Shown here: positions 1 through 5,681 of the stretch, one piece after another
Numbering within the stretch: the first letter of the stretch is position 1
Layout of the letters: every line of letters starts with the position of its first letter
NCBI GenBank assembly: GCA_937890655.1
Contig: CALADT010000265.1
Coordinates: 1-5,681 of the forward strand
DNA length: 5,681 nucleotides
From: an uncultured Mucispirillum sp.
GTDB lineage: Bacteria; Chrysiogenota; Deferribacteres; Deferribacterales; Mucispirillaceae
Direction: 5' to 3'
Translations under genes and position numbers: made by a program
Notes under the pieces: generated by a model
Databases searched by the model: none
What the model saw: the letters and a program-made list of their open reading frames with translations, nothing else
Told to the model about the DNA's origin: nothing

Positions 1-1675
1 TTAAATCCTTATAATGTATACCTCTGTTTAGTATATCAAGCTTATAATTTGCTACTTGATAATTTACCAGATAACCGTCTTTTACAGCCTGTTCCAGCTC
101 ATAACCATAGGTTGGGGTTCTATTTTCAAGGTCAAAGATTTCATAAGTATTTCTACCAACTTCATTTTTTGGTGTGGCTGTAAGCCCTACAATCATACTG
201 TCAAAATATTTAAAAATATCTTGATATTTATTATATATACTTCTATGTGCCTCATCTAATATTATAAGGTCAAAATGGCCCACAGAGTATGGGTTCTTTG
301 ATGAGTCATTAAGAAGATTCCGCATAGTCTGGTATGTGGAAAATATAAATGGCATACTGTAATCAATTTTAGCAGAATTTTCTTCATCTGATATGTTACA
401 TAAATTAATTTTTAAGTAATCCTGCATATTTACTGCTGCATTATATGCCTGTTTCACAAGTGTTACCCTGTCTGCTAAAAATAATATATTTTTTACCCAC
501 CCTTTTTGGTTTAATACATCTACAAGTGAAAGTATAGTTCTAGTTTTACCACAGCCTGTTGCCATAACAAGTAGTGCTTTTCTTCTGTGTTCATTAAAAG
601 CAGAGCATATACTTTTAACTGCCTGTATTTGATAATACCTATCTGCAATTTCTGGGCGGGGTTCTACATTGCTTATATCTTGGATTCTATTTTTTAAAAT
701 ATTAGCTGTTTTTAATAAATCTTCTTCAGAATAAAAGCCGTATATTTCCCTTGGCTGATAATGCCCTTCCTGCCATATAGTAAAATTATATCCATTGCTT
801 AAAAATATTACAGGTTTTATGCCAAACTTTTTTTCCAATGCTATGGAGTATTGCCTTGCCTGCTCAGAACCTGCTTCGTGATATCTACCTTCCCGCTTTG
901 CTTCTATTATGGCAATAGGTATGCCCTCTTTATTAAGTAGTGCATAATCTATTTTTCCTTTGCCAGTCTTTGAATATTTAAAATTTTCTATCACATATTC
1001 ATTTATCCAGTTTATACCTTCTTTCCAGCCTGCCTCTCTAAGCATTGTATCAATATAAACTTTTCTTGTTTCTTTTTCTAATAAGTTAAGAGATTTTGGT
1101 GTAAATGTTTCCTTTTTAGAAAGCCTTGTTTTAGTATGCTCTGCCTGCTCTTTTGATGATACATTTACAAGTGGTGTATCTTCATCTATACTTTCTTTTT
1201 GTGGTGGAAGTGTATTTTTAATAATGTTAATATCAAAGTTATTATTAAGATATTTACTTTCTTTAGAATAACAGTAATATATAAAATCACAGATTATAAA
1301 AAGGTTTTCAAGAGCAACTTCTGCTTCATTTAAGGTGGTTTTAGAATTAAAGCTGTGAGCAGAGCGGTTTCCTAATATACGCAGGAAATCAATGCTTTTA
1401 TATATATCATTTCCTACAATATCACGGAAATTTTTTATAGTAATAAGTTTAGAAAGTGGGTCTTTTTCTATATTTATTTTTTCAGATTCAGTATTTAATG
1501 CACTGTCATATGTATATATCCACTTTACAGCATATTCTAAAGCTTTTCTTGTAAGCATAATGGTAGTATCTGGGTCCTGTGGTTGCAAGTTATAAGAACT
1601 TTCTGCCACTACTGCCACATGGTATAAACCTTCAAACTGTTTTTCTTCTGCTAAATACTGGAAGTTTGATGCCAT
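1..1675 (-). CDS. hsdR: Type I restriction enzyme subunit R (HsdR), 3' part missing
   Basis: The ATP-driven translocase and endonuclease subunit of a type I restriction system; it joins HsdM and HsdS, pulls DNA and cuts unmethylated DNA. The window holds its first 558 codons with no in-frame stop; the gene leaves the window at position 1. Residues about 15-125 resemble the DUF4145 region found at the N-terminus of many HsdR proteins (ends LRILGNRSAH). A PD-(D/E)xK nuclease follows, with D243 in GKIDYAL and E258-A-K260 in IIEAK. The SF2 motor begins with YYQIQ (347-351), Walker A ATGCGKT (372-378), DEAH (474-477) and motif III TAT (499-501). The remaining helicase motifs and C-terminal domain lie outside. 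Domain order suggests the EcoEI/EcoAI-like group (inference). The start is ATG at 1675-1673, because an in-frame stop lies just upstream; it overlaps the FRG stop as TAATG. All visible catalytic residues are intact. Confidence 0.95.
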   Translation of the reverse strand, partial: MASNFQYLAEEKQFEGLYHVAVVAESSYNLQPQDPDTTIMLTRKALEYAVKWIYTYDSALNTESEKINIEKDPLSKLITIKNFRDIVGNDIYKSIDFLRILGNRSAHSFNSKTTLNEAEVALENLFIICDFIYYCYSKESKYLNNNFDINIIKNTLPPQKESIDEDTPLVNVSSKEQAEHTKTRLSKKETFTPKSLNLLEKETRKVYIDTMLREAGWKEGINWINEYVIENFKYSKTGKGKIDYALLNKEGIPIAIIEAKREGRYHEAGSEQARQYSIALEKKFGIKPVIFLSNGYNFTIWQEGHYQPREIYGFYSEEDLLKTANILKNRIQDISNVEPRPEIADRYYQIQAVKSICSAFNEHRRKALLVMATGCGKTRTILSLVDVLNQKGWVKNILFLADRVTLVKQAYNAAVNMQDYLKINLCNISDEENSAKIDYSMPFIFSTYQTMRNLLNDSSKNPYSVGHFDLIILDEAHRSIYNKYQDIFKYFDSMIVGLTATPKNEVGRNTYEIFDLENRTPTYGYELEQAVKDGYLVNYQVANYKLDILNRGIHYKDL

Positions 1676-2661
1676 TATTTGCCGTATCTCCCTTTAAAAT
1701 CTGCTACTATATTTTTACACACTTTATCTACATCATCATGAAAAAGAGTGCTTTCTGTAATATTAAGCATTTTTAATTCTTCTAACAAGTGTTTTTTCTT
1801 ATTTGCAGGTATAATATAGCGAGCAATAATGTTTTTATGGTCTTTTGGGATAGGGGAAATAAAACCTTTATATTCAAGATACTGAATAATATCTTTATCT
1901 TTTCTATCTTCATGAAATTCTTTAAACAAATAATCATTTAAAAGTAATATAAAATGACCTTGTTGTAAATATAGCCGTTCAAATAATCTTGGTGGATATA
2001 TAAAATATATATCATTTATCATTTTTTTAATAGCTTCTTTACAATGATTATTCTTAATATATTTATGTATATTAAATATGTTTTGTTTTTTTCTAGTAAG
2101 GATTTCTATATAAAAATCTTCAATAGGTAATTTTTCTGCTGAAAAAATATCAGCCCTACCCATGTATTTTGCTATATCATGATATAATGGATTTTCAAAA
2201 TATGTTTCATATTGATTTCCTATTATAATGATTTCACCATCTTTATTATTATTATCTGAGTTATTGTTATCTTCACAGGCAAAATATAATGCAACTAATG
2301 GATTTGCAGTTATATCTAAAAATCTTGTAGGTATTCCGTAGTGCTGTAATTTAACAAGTAAATCTAAGGGATTATCTGTTTCAGCAAAAAGAACAGGATA
2401 CTCATTTTTTGCTTTATTTATTAAAGCTTTTTCTAATGCACATACATTCTTAACTCCTAAAGTAGTATTTACTCTTTCAATAGACGGAACTAACTGATAA
2501 TTGCTATTACTATGTCCCCTATAAAACAAATCAATAGTAAATTTATCTATAATCTTATTACCTTTTTCTAAATTTTTATACCGTTCCAAGTCTTTTATTT
2601 CATTCAGTTTTATCATCAAATCAGAAATAGTATTTATTTTTTCTAGTTTTTCTTCGCTCAT
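1675..2661 (-). CDS. FRG-domain protein inside the type I R-M operon
   Basis: A 328-residue protein with the signature of the FRG domain (named for a conserved Phe-Arg-Gly): FYRGH at 46-50, then QLVPSI (56-61), LQHYGIPTRFLDIT (105-118) and NPLVALYFAC (120-129). The family's later blocks are also present: RLFERLYLQQGHFIL (225-239) and ITESTLFHDD (301-310), so the protein looks full length. No signal peptide or membrane segment is visible. The biochemical activity of FRG proteins is, to my knowledge, not settled, so no reaction is assigned. It begins 3 nt after the hsdS stop and its own stop overlaps the hsdR start, so it is surely co-expressed with the restriction genes. That position suggests a defence-related accessory or effector role (inference). 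An Asn-rich stretch at 132-139 is probably a surface loop. ATG at 2661 is chosen because it gives the tight junction; TTTGGATAG just upstream is a modest ribosome binding site. Confidence 0.9.
   Translation of the reverse strand: MSEEKLEKINTISDLMIKLNEIKDLERYKNLEKGNKIIDKFTIDLFYRGHSNSNYQLVPSIERVNTTLGVKNVCALEKALINKAKNEYPVLFAETDNPLDLLVKLQHYGIPTRFLDITANPLVALYFACEDNNNSDNNNKDGEIIIIGNQYETYFENPLYHDIAKYMGRADIFSAEKLPIEDFYIEILTRKKQNIFNIHKYIKNNHCKEAIKKMINDIYFIYPPRLFERLYLQQGHFILLLNDYLFKEFHEDRKDKDIIQYLEYKGFISPIPKDHKNIIARYIIPANKKKHLLEELKMLNITESTLFHDDVDKVCKNIVADFKGRYGK
1688..1695 (-). promoter_or_regulatory. Ribosome binding site of hsdR, long spacing
   Basis: On the minus strand AAAGGGAG lies inside the last codons of the FRG gene. 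It is a strong Shine-Dalgarno match, but 12 nt separate it from the hsdR ATG, longer than the usual 5-9. Together with the TAATG stop-start overlap, this suggests hsdR translation depends partly on ribosomes finishing the FRG gene. The sequence is clear; the coupling is inferred. Confidence 0.55.
2243..2254. repeat. (TTA)4 triplet run in the FRG gene
   Basis: Four tandem TTA triplets on the plus strand read as Asn codons on the coding strand. They form part of the Asn-rich loop (residues 132-139) between the ALYFAC and GEIIII strands of the FRG domain. Gain or loss of a unit would change loop length without shifting the frame. In such AT-rich DNA this may be simple compositional bias. Confidence 0.6.
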
Positions 2662-2664
2662 ATT

Positions 2665-3693
2665 CTATCCAAAATATTCCTGCATTAAAGCACTGTATAA
2701 TGTTTCTAACTGATTAAGGCTTGATTTTATATTTTCTTTATTTTTTTCCACCTGCTCCACAAACTCTGCAAACTGATTTTGTAAATCAAGTGGGGGAATA
2801 CGATAATAACAATCATTCAATATTTTTTGTGTTATTTTTGGTTGTCCACCACCTTCAGCCTTGCTTCTAAAATTTAATAAATTCATCTCATAAGACAAAT
2901 AAATTAAATTAAATATTTTGTGTAAAAATTTACTAATATATATAGCATTATCTGTAACCCATATAGATTCAGTAGAATAGTGAATATTTCCACAATTTTC
3001 ACCAACTCTACCAATTATAATTGTTGGAAAAAATATAAATGGTTCATTAGTATGCCATGCAATTCCATTTCCACCGAATACAGGTACACCACTTTGTGTT
3101 CTATGACTACTGCTAAGAAATCTACCATTAGTAAAATTAAATAATTTATTTCCTTTTTTCTTTTCCCAGCATTTTGGGTTTAATACAGGGTCGCCAAATA
3201 TTTCAATAAATTTAGATTTTACTAAAATATCCAGTTTCTCAAGCTGTTCTTTTCGCATGCTAATAAGTGATGTAACCTTATCTAATATAGCTACTATTTC
3301 TTTTTGAATTTGGATATCAACTAATTCTATTTCAAATGGTGCAATATCAGCACTATATACATGTGGAACACCACAACCACGACTTAAACTATATAAATAT
3401 TCTTGTCTGCTTTTTAAAAAATAATATAAATATCTTATTATAAATTGGTTATCATCTTTTGGTTTTACTGTAAAAGAATCAGAGCAAAATATAGGAACAT
3501 TCCAAAAATTTACATATCCAGCTGTTCCCGATGATGAAATAGTTATTATATTTTTTTCTCTATTTGCCTTATTATGATAATATGCAGGCTGTTTACCTCC
3601 AGCAATAACAGGCACATCACCATCTATAATATCTTTTTTTGTTATAGATTGACCACGCTGAAAAATACATACTTCCCCTAACTTTACTTTCAT
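2665..3693 (-). CDS. hsdS: Type I restriction-modification specificity subunit (HsdS)
   Basis: The DNA-recognition subunit that tells both the methyltransferase and the restriction complex which bipartite site to bind. Its 342 residues show the usual two-fold plan: target recognition domain 1 (about 1-125, with GGKQPAYYH at 32-40 and SGTAGYV at 55-61), a central helical spacer (about 128-167, QKEIVAILDKV...KFIEIFGDP), target recognition domain 2 (about 178-300, with PVFGGNGI at 204-211, TIIIGRVG at 224-231 and VTDNAIYI at 246-253), and a C-terminal helical region (about 303-342, FAEFVEQVE...LMQEYFG). The two helical regions resemble each other, as expected for the half-repeats that let HsdS bind two HsdM copies. 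It is slightly short for the family but complete. Its ATG overlaps the hsdM stop as ATGA. The recognised sequence cannot be read from the protein. No second hsdS or recombination repeat is seen in the window. Confidence 0.96.
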   Translation of the reverse strand: MKVKLGEVCIFQRGQSITKKDIIDGDVPVIAGGKQPAYYHNKANREKNIITISSSGTAGYVNFWNVPIFCSDSFTVKPKDDNQFIIRYLYYFLKSRQEYLYSLSRGCGVPHVYSADIAPFEIELVDIQIQKEIVAILDKVTSLISMRKEQLEKLDILVKSKFIEIFGDPVLNPKCWEKKKGNKLFNFTNGRFLSSSHRTQSGVPVFGGNGIAWHTNEPFIFFPTIIIGRVGENCGNIHYSTESIWVTDNAIYISKFLHKIFNLIYLSYEMNLLNFRSKAEGGGQPKITQKILNDCYYRIPPLDLQNQFAEFVEQVEKNKENIKSSLNQLETLYSALMQEYFG

Positions 3694-5204
3694 ATCATTC
3701 TCTCTAAGTCTGATAATCCGCTGGATATTTCTTTTTCCATTTCCTGCAAATCTTTTAAAATATCCTTTACTGGTGGATATTCTACTGGGGTATATTCCAC
3801 TTCTTTATATTTATTTATAGATAAATCATAACCATTATCTACTATTTCCTGCCTTGGTACAAAAAAGCTTTTGGCTGTTCTTTTATTATCTCTATCCTGT
3901 TCTTTATTATGAAACCTGCTAATAATATCTGCTATATCATTTTTTTCTATCTTTTCCCTTTTATCATCTAGTGAGTAGCCGTCATTTTCCATATTATAAA
4001 ACCATACATTATCTGTATCCTGATGGTTTGTTTTTGTAAATATTAATATACCAGTGGAAACTCCAGAATATGGCTTAAATACACCAGACGGCATTGAGAT
4101 AACAGCTTCTAATTTCTGGTTATCTACAAGCTCTTTTCTTATGGATTTATGGGCATTTGATGCACCAAATAATACCCCGTCTGGCACAATAGATGCACAT
4201 CTTCCCCCTAATTTTAATGACTTTATAAATAATGCTATAAAAAGTAGCTCTGTTTTTTTAGTCTCTGTTAGTGCCAACAAGTCTGGTGAAGTAATAGATG
4301 TGTCAATAGAACCGGTAAATGGCGGGTTGGCAAGGATTAATGAATATTTATCCCTGTCTGTATTCTGCTTGGATATACTATCCTTATATAATACATTTGG
4401 GTTCTCTATACCGTGAGCCACTAAGTTCATGGCAGCTATTCTTAACATGGTGCTATCCATATCATAACCTGTAAATGTGTTATTATTAAATTTATCACGG
4501 TTTTCTGCACTATGATATATATCATTTTCATAATATTTCTTTAAATAGTCCCCTGCTGATACCAAAAAGCCTGCTGTGCCACATGATGGGTCACATATTG
4601 TGTCGCTTAACTCTGGTTTCATAAGCTCTACCATCATATCTATAATATGCCTAGGAGTTCTAAACTGACCGTTTGTGCCGGAAGTGGATATTTTAGAAAG
4701 TATATACTCGTATACATCGCCTTTTATATCTTTATCCGTTGCCTGAATATCTGTAATAAGATTATACATTTCCTGACACTTTATAAGTATAGAGTTTAGC
4801 TTTAATGCAGTATCTATTTTAAATACCGCATCTTTCATATATTTAGCATAGTTGTTATCACTTTCTCTATACATATTTTTTATAAATGGAAATATACCAT
4901 ATACCATAAGATTATACTGGGTTTCTGCATTCTGCTGAATAAGACTGCTCCATTTATAATCTTGTCTTGAAAAAATAACCTTTTTGCCGTCTATCTCTTT
5001 TTCATCTTCACCAGTAAATTTACTTTCATAAGTATAATTAAACAGTCTAGACATGCTCAGTTGCTTATCATCAGTTTCACCTATATCATGTATAAACATA
5101 AGATATGTAAGTTGCTCCACAACTGTAAGTGGATTAGTAATACCGCCAGACCAGAAAGCATTCCATATATCATCTATCTTATTTTTTAATTCACCAGTAA
5201 TCAT
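3690..5204 (-). CDS. hsdM: Type I restriction-modification DNA methyltransferase subunit (HsdM)
   Basis: Transfers a methyl group from S-adenosylmethionine to N6 of adenine at the site chosen by HsdS, protecting host DNA. The 504-residue product has an N-terminal helical HsdM domain (about 5-150, with NPLTVVEQLTYLMFIHDI at 24-41), then the family motif GQFRTPRHI (179-187), the SAM-binding motif I DPSCGTAGF (205-213), the acidic motif II region FTGYDMD (244-250), and the catalytic NPPF motif IV (293-296). IVPDGVLFG (339-347) and the FKPYSGVSTGILIF block (376-389) are also typical of HsdM. Length is normal and every expected motif is present, so the enzyme should be active. The ATG at 5204 has GGAG 5 nt upstream. 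It is the first gene of the operon and overlaps hsdS by 4 nt, which fits near-equal production of M and S. Confidence 0.97.
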   Translation of the reverse strand: MITGELKNKIDDIWNAFWSGGITNPLTVVEQLTYLMFIHDIGETDDKQLSMSRLFNYTYESKFTGEDEKEIDGKKVIFSRQDYKWSSLIQQNAETQYNLMVYGIFPFIKNMYRESDNNYAKYMKDAVFKIDTALKLNSILIKCQEMYNLITDIQATDKDIKGDVYEYILSKISTSGTNGQFRTPRHIIDMMVELMKPELSDTICDPSCGTAGFLVSAGDYLKKYYENDIYHSAENRDKFNNNTFTGYDMDSTMLRIAAMNLVAHGIENPNVLYKDSISKQNTDRDKYSLILANPPFTGSIDTSITSPDLLALTETKKTELLFIALFIKSLKLGGRCASIVPDGVLFGASNAHKSIRKELVDNQKLEAVISMPSGVFKPYSGVSTGILIFTKTNHQDTDNVWFYNMENDGYSLDDKREKIEKNDIADIISRFHNKEQDRDNKRTAKSFFVPRQEIVDNGYDLSINKYKEVEYTPVEYPPVKDILKDLQEMEKEISSGLSDLERMI

Positions 5205-5209
5205 ATTAG

Positions 5210-5213
5210 CTCC
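5210..5213 (-). promoter_or_regulatory. Ribosome binding site of hsdM
   Basis: Minus-strand GGAG followed by 5 nt (CTAAT) and the hsdM ATG; a well-placed Shine-Dalgarno that supports the chosen start at 5204. Confidence 0.8.
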
Positions 5214-5231
5214 AAATATATCATGTATGAT

Positions 5232-5240
5232 AGTATAACA
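5232..5240 (-). promoter_or_regulatory. Possible second hsdM promoter (extended -10)
   Basis: Minus-strand TGTTATACT reads as an extended -10 (TG-N-TATACT, 5 of 6 to TATAAT). No good -35 sits at the right distance (GATGTT at 5255-5260 is poor), so it would depend on the TG extension. A start here would give a leader of about 20 nt and escape the inverted repeat at 5264-5288. In DNA this AT-rich such matches arise by chance, so this is tentative. Confidence 0.3.
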
Positions 5241-5263
5241 TAATCATCCACTACAACATCTAC

Positions 5264-5288
5264 TGTCATACATCATTTGTTTATGACA
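5264..5288. promoter_or_regulatory. Putative operator: TGTCATA-N11-TATGACA inverted repeat
   Basis: Perfect 7-bp arms at 5264-5270 and 5282-5288 with an 11-bp spacer, giving a 25-bp dyad. The arms include G and C in a very AT-rich setting, so it stands out. It lies over the predicted start point (about 5283) and the first transcribed bases of the promoter at 5290-5318, a place where a bound dimer would block initiation. The left arm also takes part in a second pair: TCATACAT (5266-5273) is the reverse complement of ATGTATGA (5223-5230). No regulator gene is in the window, so the binding protein is unknown. Confidence 0.45.
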
Positions 5289-5289
5289 C

Positions 5290-5318
5290 ATTGTATCACT
5301 TTTTTTGAAAATATTCAA
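5290..5318 (-). promoter_or_regulatory. Probable sigma70-type promoter of the hsd operon
   Basis: On the minus strand TTGAAT (5313-5318, 4 of 6 to TTGACA) and TACAAT (5290-5295, 5 of 6 to TATAAT) are separated by exactly 17 nt. The predicted start is near 5283, giving a leader of about 79 nt before hsdM. The spacer holds a run of seven T/A pairs (5300-5306), and strongly AT-rich DNA lies upstream. This is the best promoter I find ahead of hsdM. Confidence 0.55.
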
Positions 5319-5406
5319 GGAAATAAGGATTTATATACTTGAAATATACTATAAATTTATACAATATAGCCTATAAAAATTATTAATAATTAATGAAAAA
5401 ATAAAT

Positions 5407-5434
5407 TATAAATACTCGCATTAAATAACCATAT
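5407..5434 (+). repeat. Imperfect 28-bp direct repeat, copy 1
   Basis: Begins TATAAATACTCGCA and continues through AAATAACCA. Aligned without gaps to 5654-5681 it matches at 22 of 28 positions, with the strongest blocks at the two ends (TATAAATACT and AATAACCA). Weaker similarity continues upstream. Function unknown. Confidence 0.5.
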
Positions 5435-5653
5435 TAAACGAAAAACATATTGAAAATGAATGAAACGATCCGTAATATAAAAAAGAATATTTTTATAACA
5501 ATATTTTTCATGTCCGTGTAAAAAAAAGTAGCAAATATTGTGGGTATGTTGTTTAGGCTCTTCGCACAAGGCTCAGAGTAGACAGTAATGTGGGGATAGT
5601 TTTGTATCATTATTTAAGATTAGTTAGTAAATAAAAAATGATTACTAAAATAA

Positions 5654-5681
5654 TATAAATACTTGCAAGTAATAACCACGT
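5654..5681 (+). repeat. Imperfect 28-bp direct repeat, copy 2, at window edge
   Basis: Partner of 5407-5434, exactly 247 bp downstream. It contains a perfect 12-bp palindrome, TACTTGCAAGTA (5660-5671), that copy 1 lacks. The repeat reaches the last base of the window, so its true length cannot be seen and further copies may lie beyond. Confidence 0.5.

Larger units (their letters stand above)
5319..5681. other. AT-rich intergenic region with no convincing gene
   Basis: These 363 bases hold no reading frame with a ribosome binding site or recognisable product. The longest candidate noted, 58 codons on the minus strand (5434-5610), has no Shine-Dalgarno and a low-complexity hydrophobic end. 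The part from about 5530 to 5605 is less AT-rich than its surroundings and contains AGGCTC twice 14 nt apart; I see no tRNA or stable hairpin in it. A palindrome TATAAATTTATA occupies 5350-5361. Two imperfect direct repeats are listed separately. Confidence 0.6.

Noticed and set aside
56..259. 67-codon plus-strand frame
   Set aside because: Antisense to the helicase region of hsdR, including the DEAH and TAT codons.
1392..1776. Two plus-strand frames of 67 and 65 codons
   Set aside because: Antisense to the start of hsdR and the end of the FRG gene, both of which have clear family motifs; low-complexity hydrophobic products.
4054..4416. 120-codon open frame on the plus strand
   Set aside because: It lies entirely antisense to the conserved catalytic region of hsdM (including the NPPF codons) and has no recognisable product; it is a shadow of hsdM.
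5053..5238. 61-codon plus-strand frame crossing the hsdM start
   Set aside because: Antisense to the conserved N-terminal domain of hsdM and its ribosome binding site, with no product match.
5350..5361. Palindrome TATAAATTTATA
   Set aside because: Pure A/T 12-mers of this kind are common by chance in this composition; not treated as a binding site.
5339..5365. Plus-strand promoter TTGAAA...TACAAT
   Set aside because: The spacer is only 15 nt and no plus-strand gene follows in the window.
5477..5496. ATAAAAA...TTTTTAT hairpin as a terminator
   Set aside because: The stem is made only of A-T pairs and would be too weak; no gene ends next to it.
5434..5610. 58-codon minus-strand frame upstream of the promoter
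   Set aside because: No Shine-Dalgarno before its ATG, low-complexity Phe/Ile-rich C-terminus, no known family; likely chance in AT-rich DNA.

Overview
The window comes from an AT-rich bacterium. By eye it is roughly 30% G+C (not counted), and its proteins are rich in Asn, Ile and Lys. TGG is used for Trp and TGA ends hsdM, so the code is not a Mycoplasma-type TGA=Trp code. I cannot name the organism; a low-GC Gram-negative or Firmicute host would both fit.

Nearly the whole window is one minus-strand operon, a type I restriction-modification locus in the order hsdM (3690-5204), hsdS (2665-3693), an FRG-domain gene (1675-2661), hsdR (from 1675, running off the left edge at position 1). The genes are tightly packed: hsdM and hsdS overlap by 4 nt (ATGA), hsdS and the FRG gene are 3 nt apart, and the FRG gene and hsdR overlap by 1 nt (TAATG). 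A single transcript with coupled translation is the simplest reading. HsdM and HsdS would form the site-specific adenine methyltransferase, and HsdR adds the translocase and nuclease for cutting unmodified invading DNA. The FRG protein is not a classical subunit. It is the least-understood component and the best candidate for an added activity.

Upstream of hsdM (5205-5681) there is no convincing gene. The part near hsdM holds a good ribosome binding site, a sigma70-like promoter with a 17-nt spacer, a possible second extended -10, and a perfect 7+7 bp inverted repeat (TGTCATA-N11-TATGACA) over the predicted transcription start, which looks like an operator. Further out is AT-rich DNA with two imperfect 28-bp direct repeats 247 bp apart. 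The second copy carries a 12-bp palindrome and touches the window edge.

There are no RNA genes, insertion sequences or CRISPR arrays. No terminator is visible because the operon continues beyond the window. The most interesting item is the FRG gene wired between the specificity and restriction subunits.
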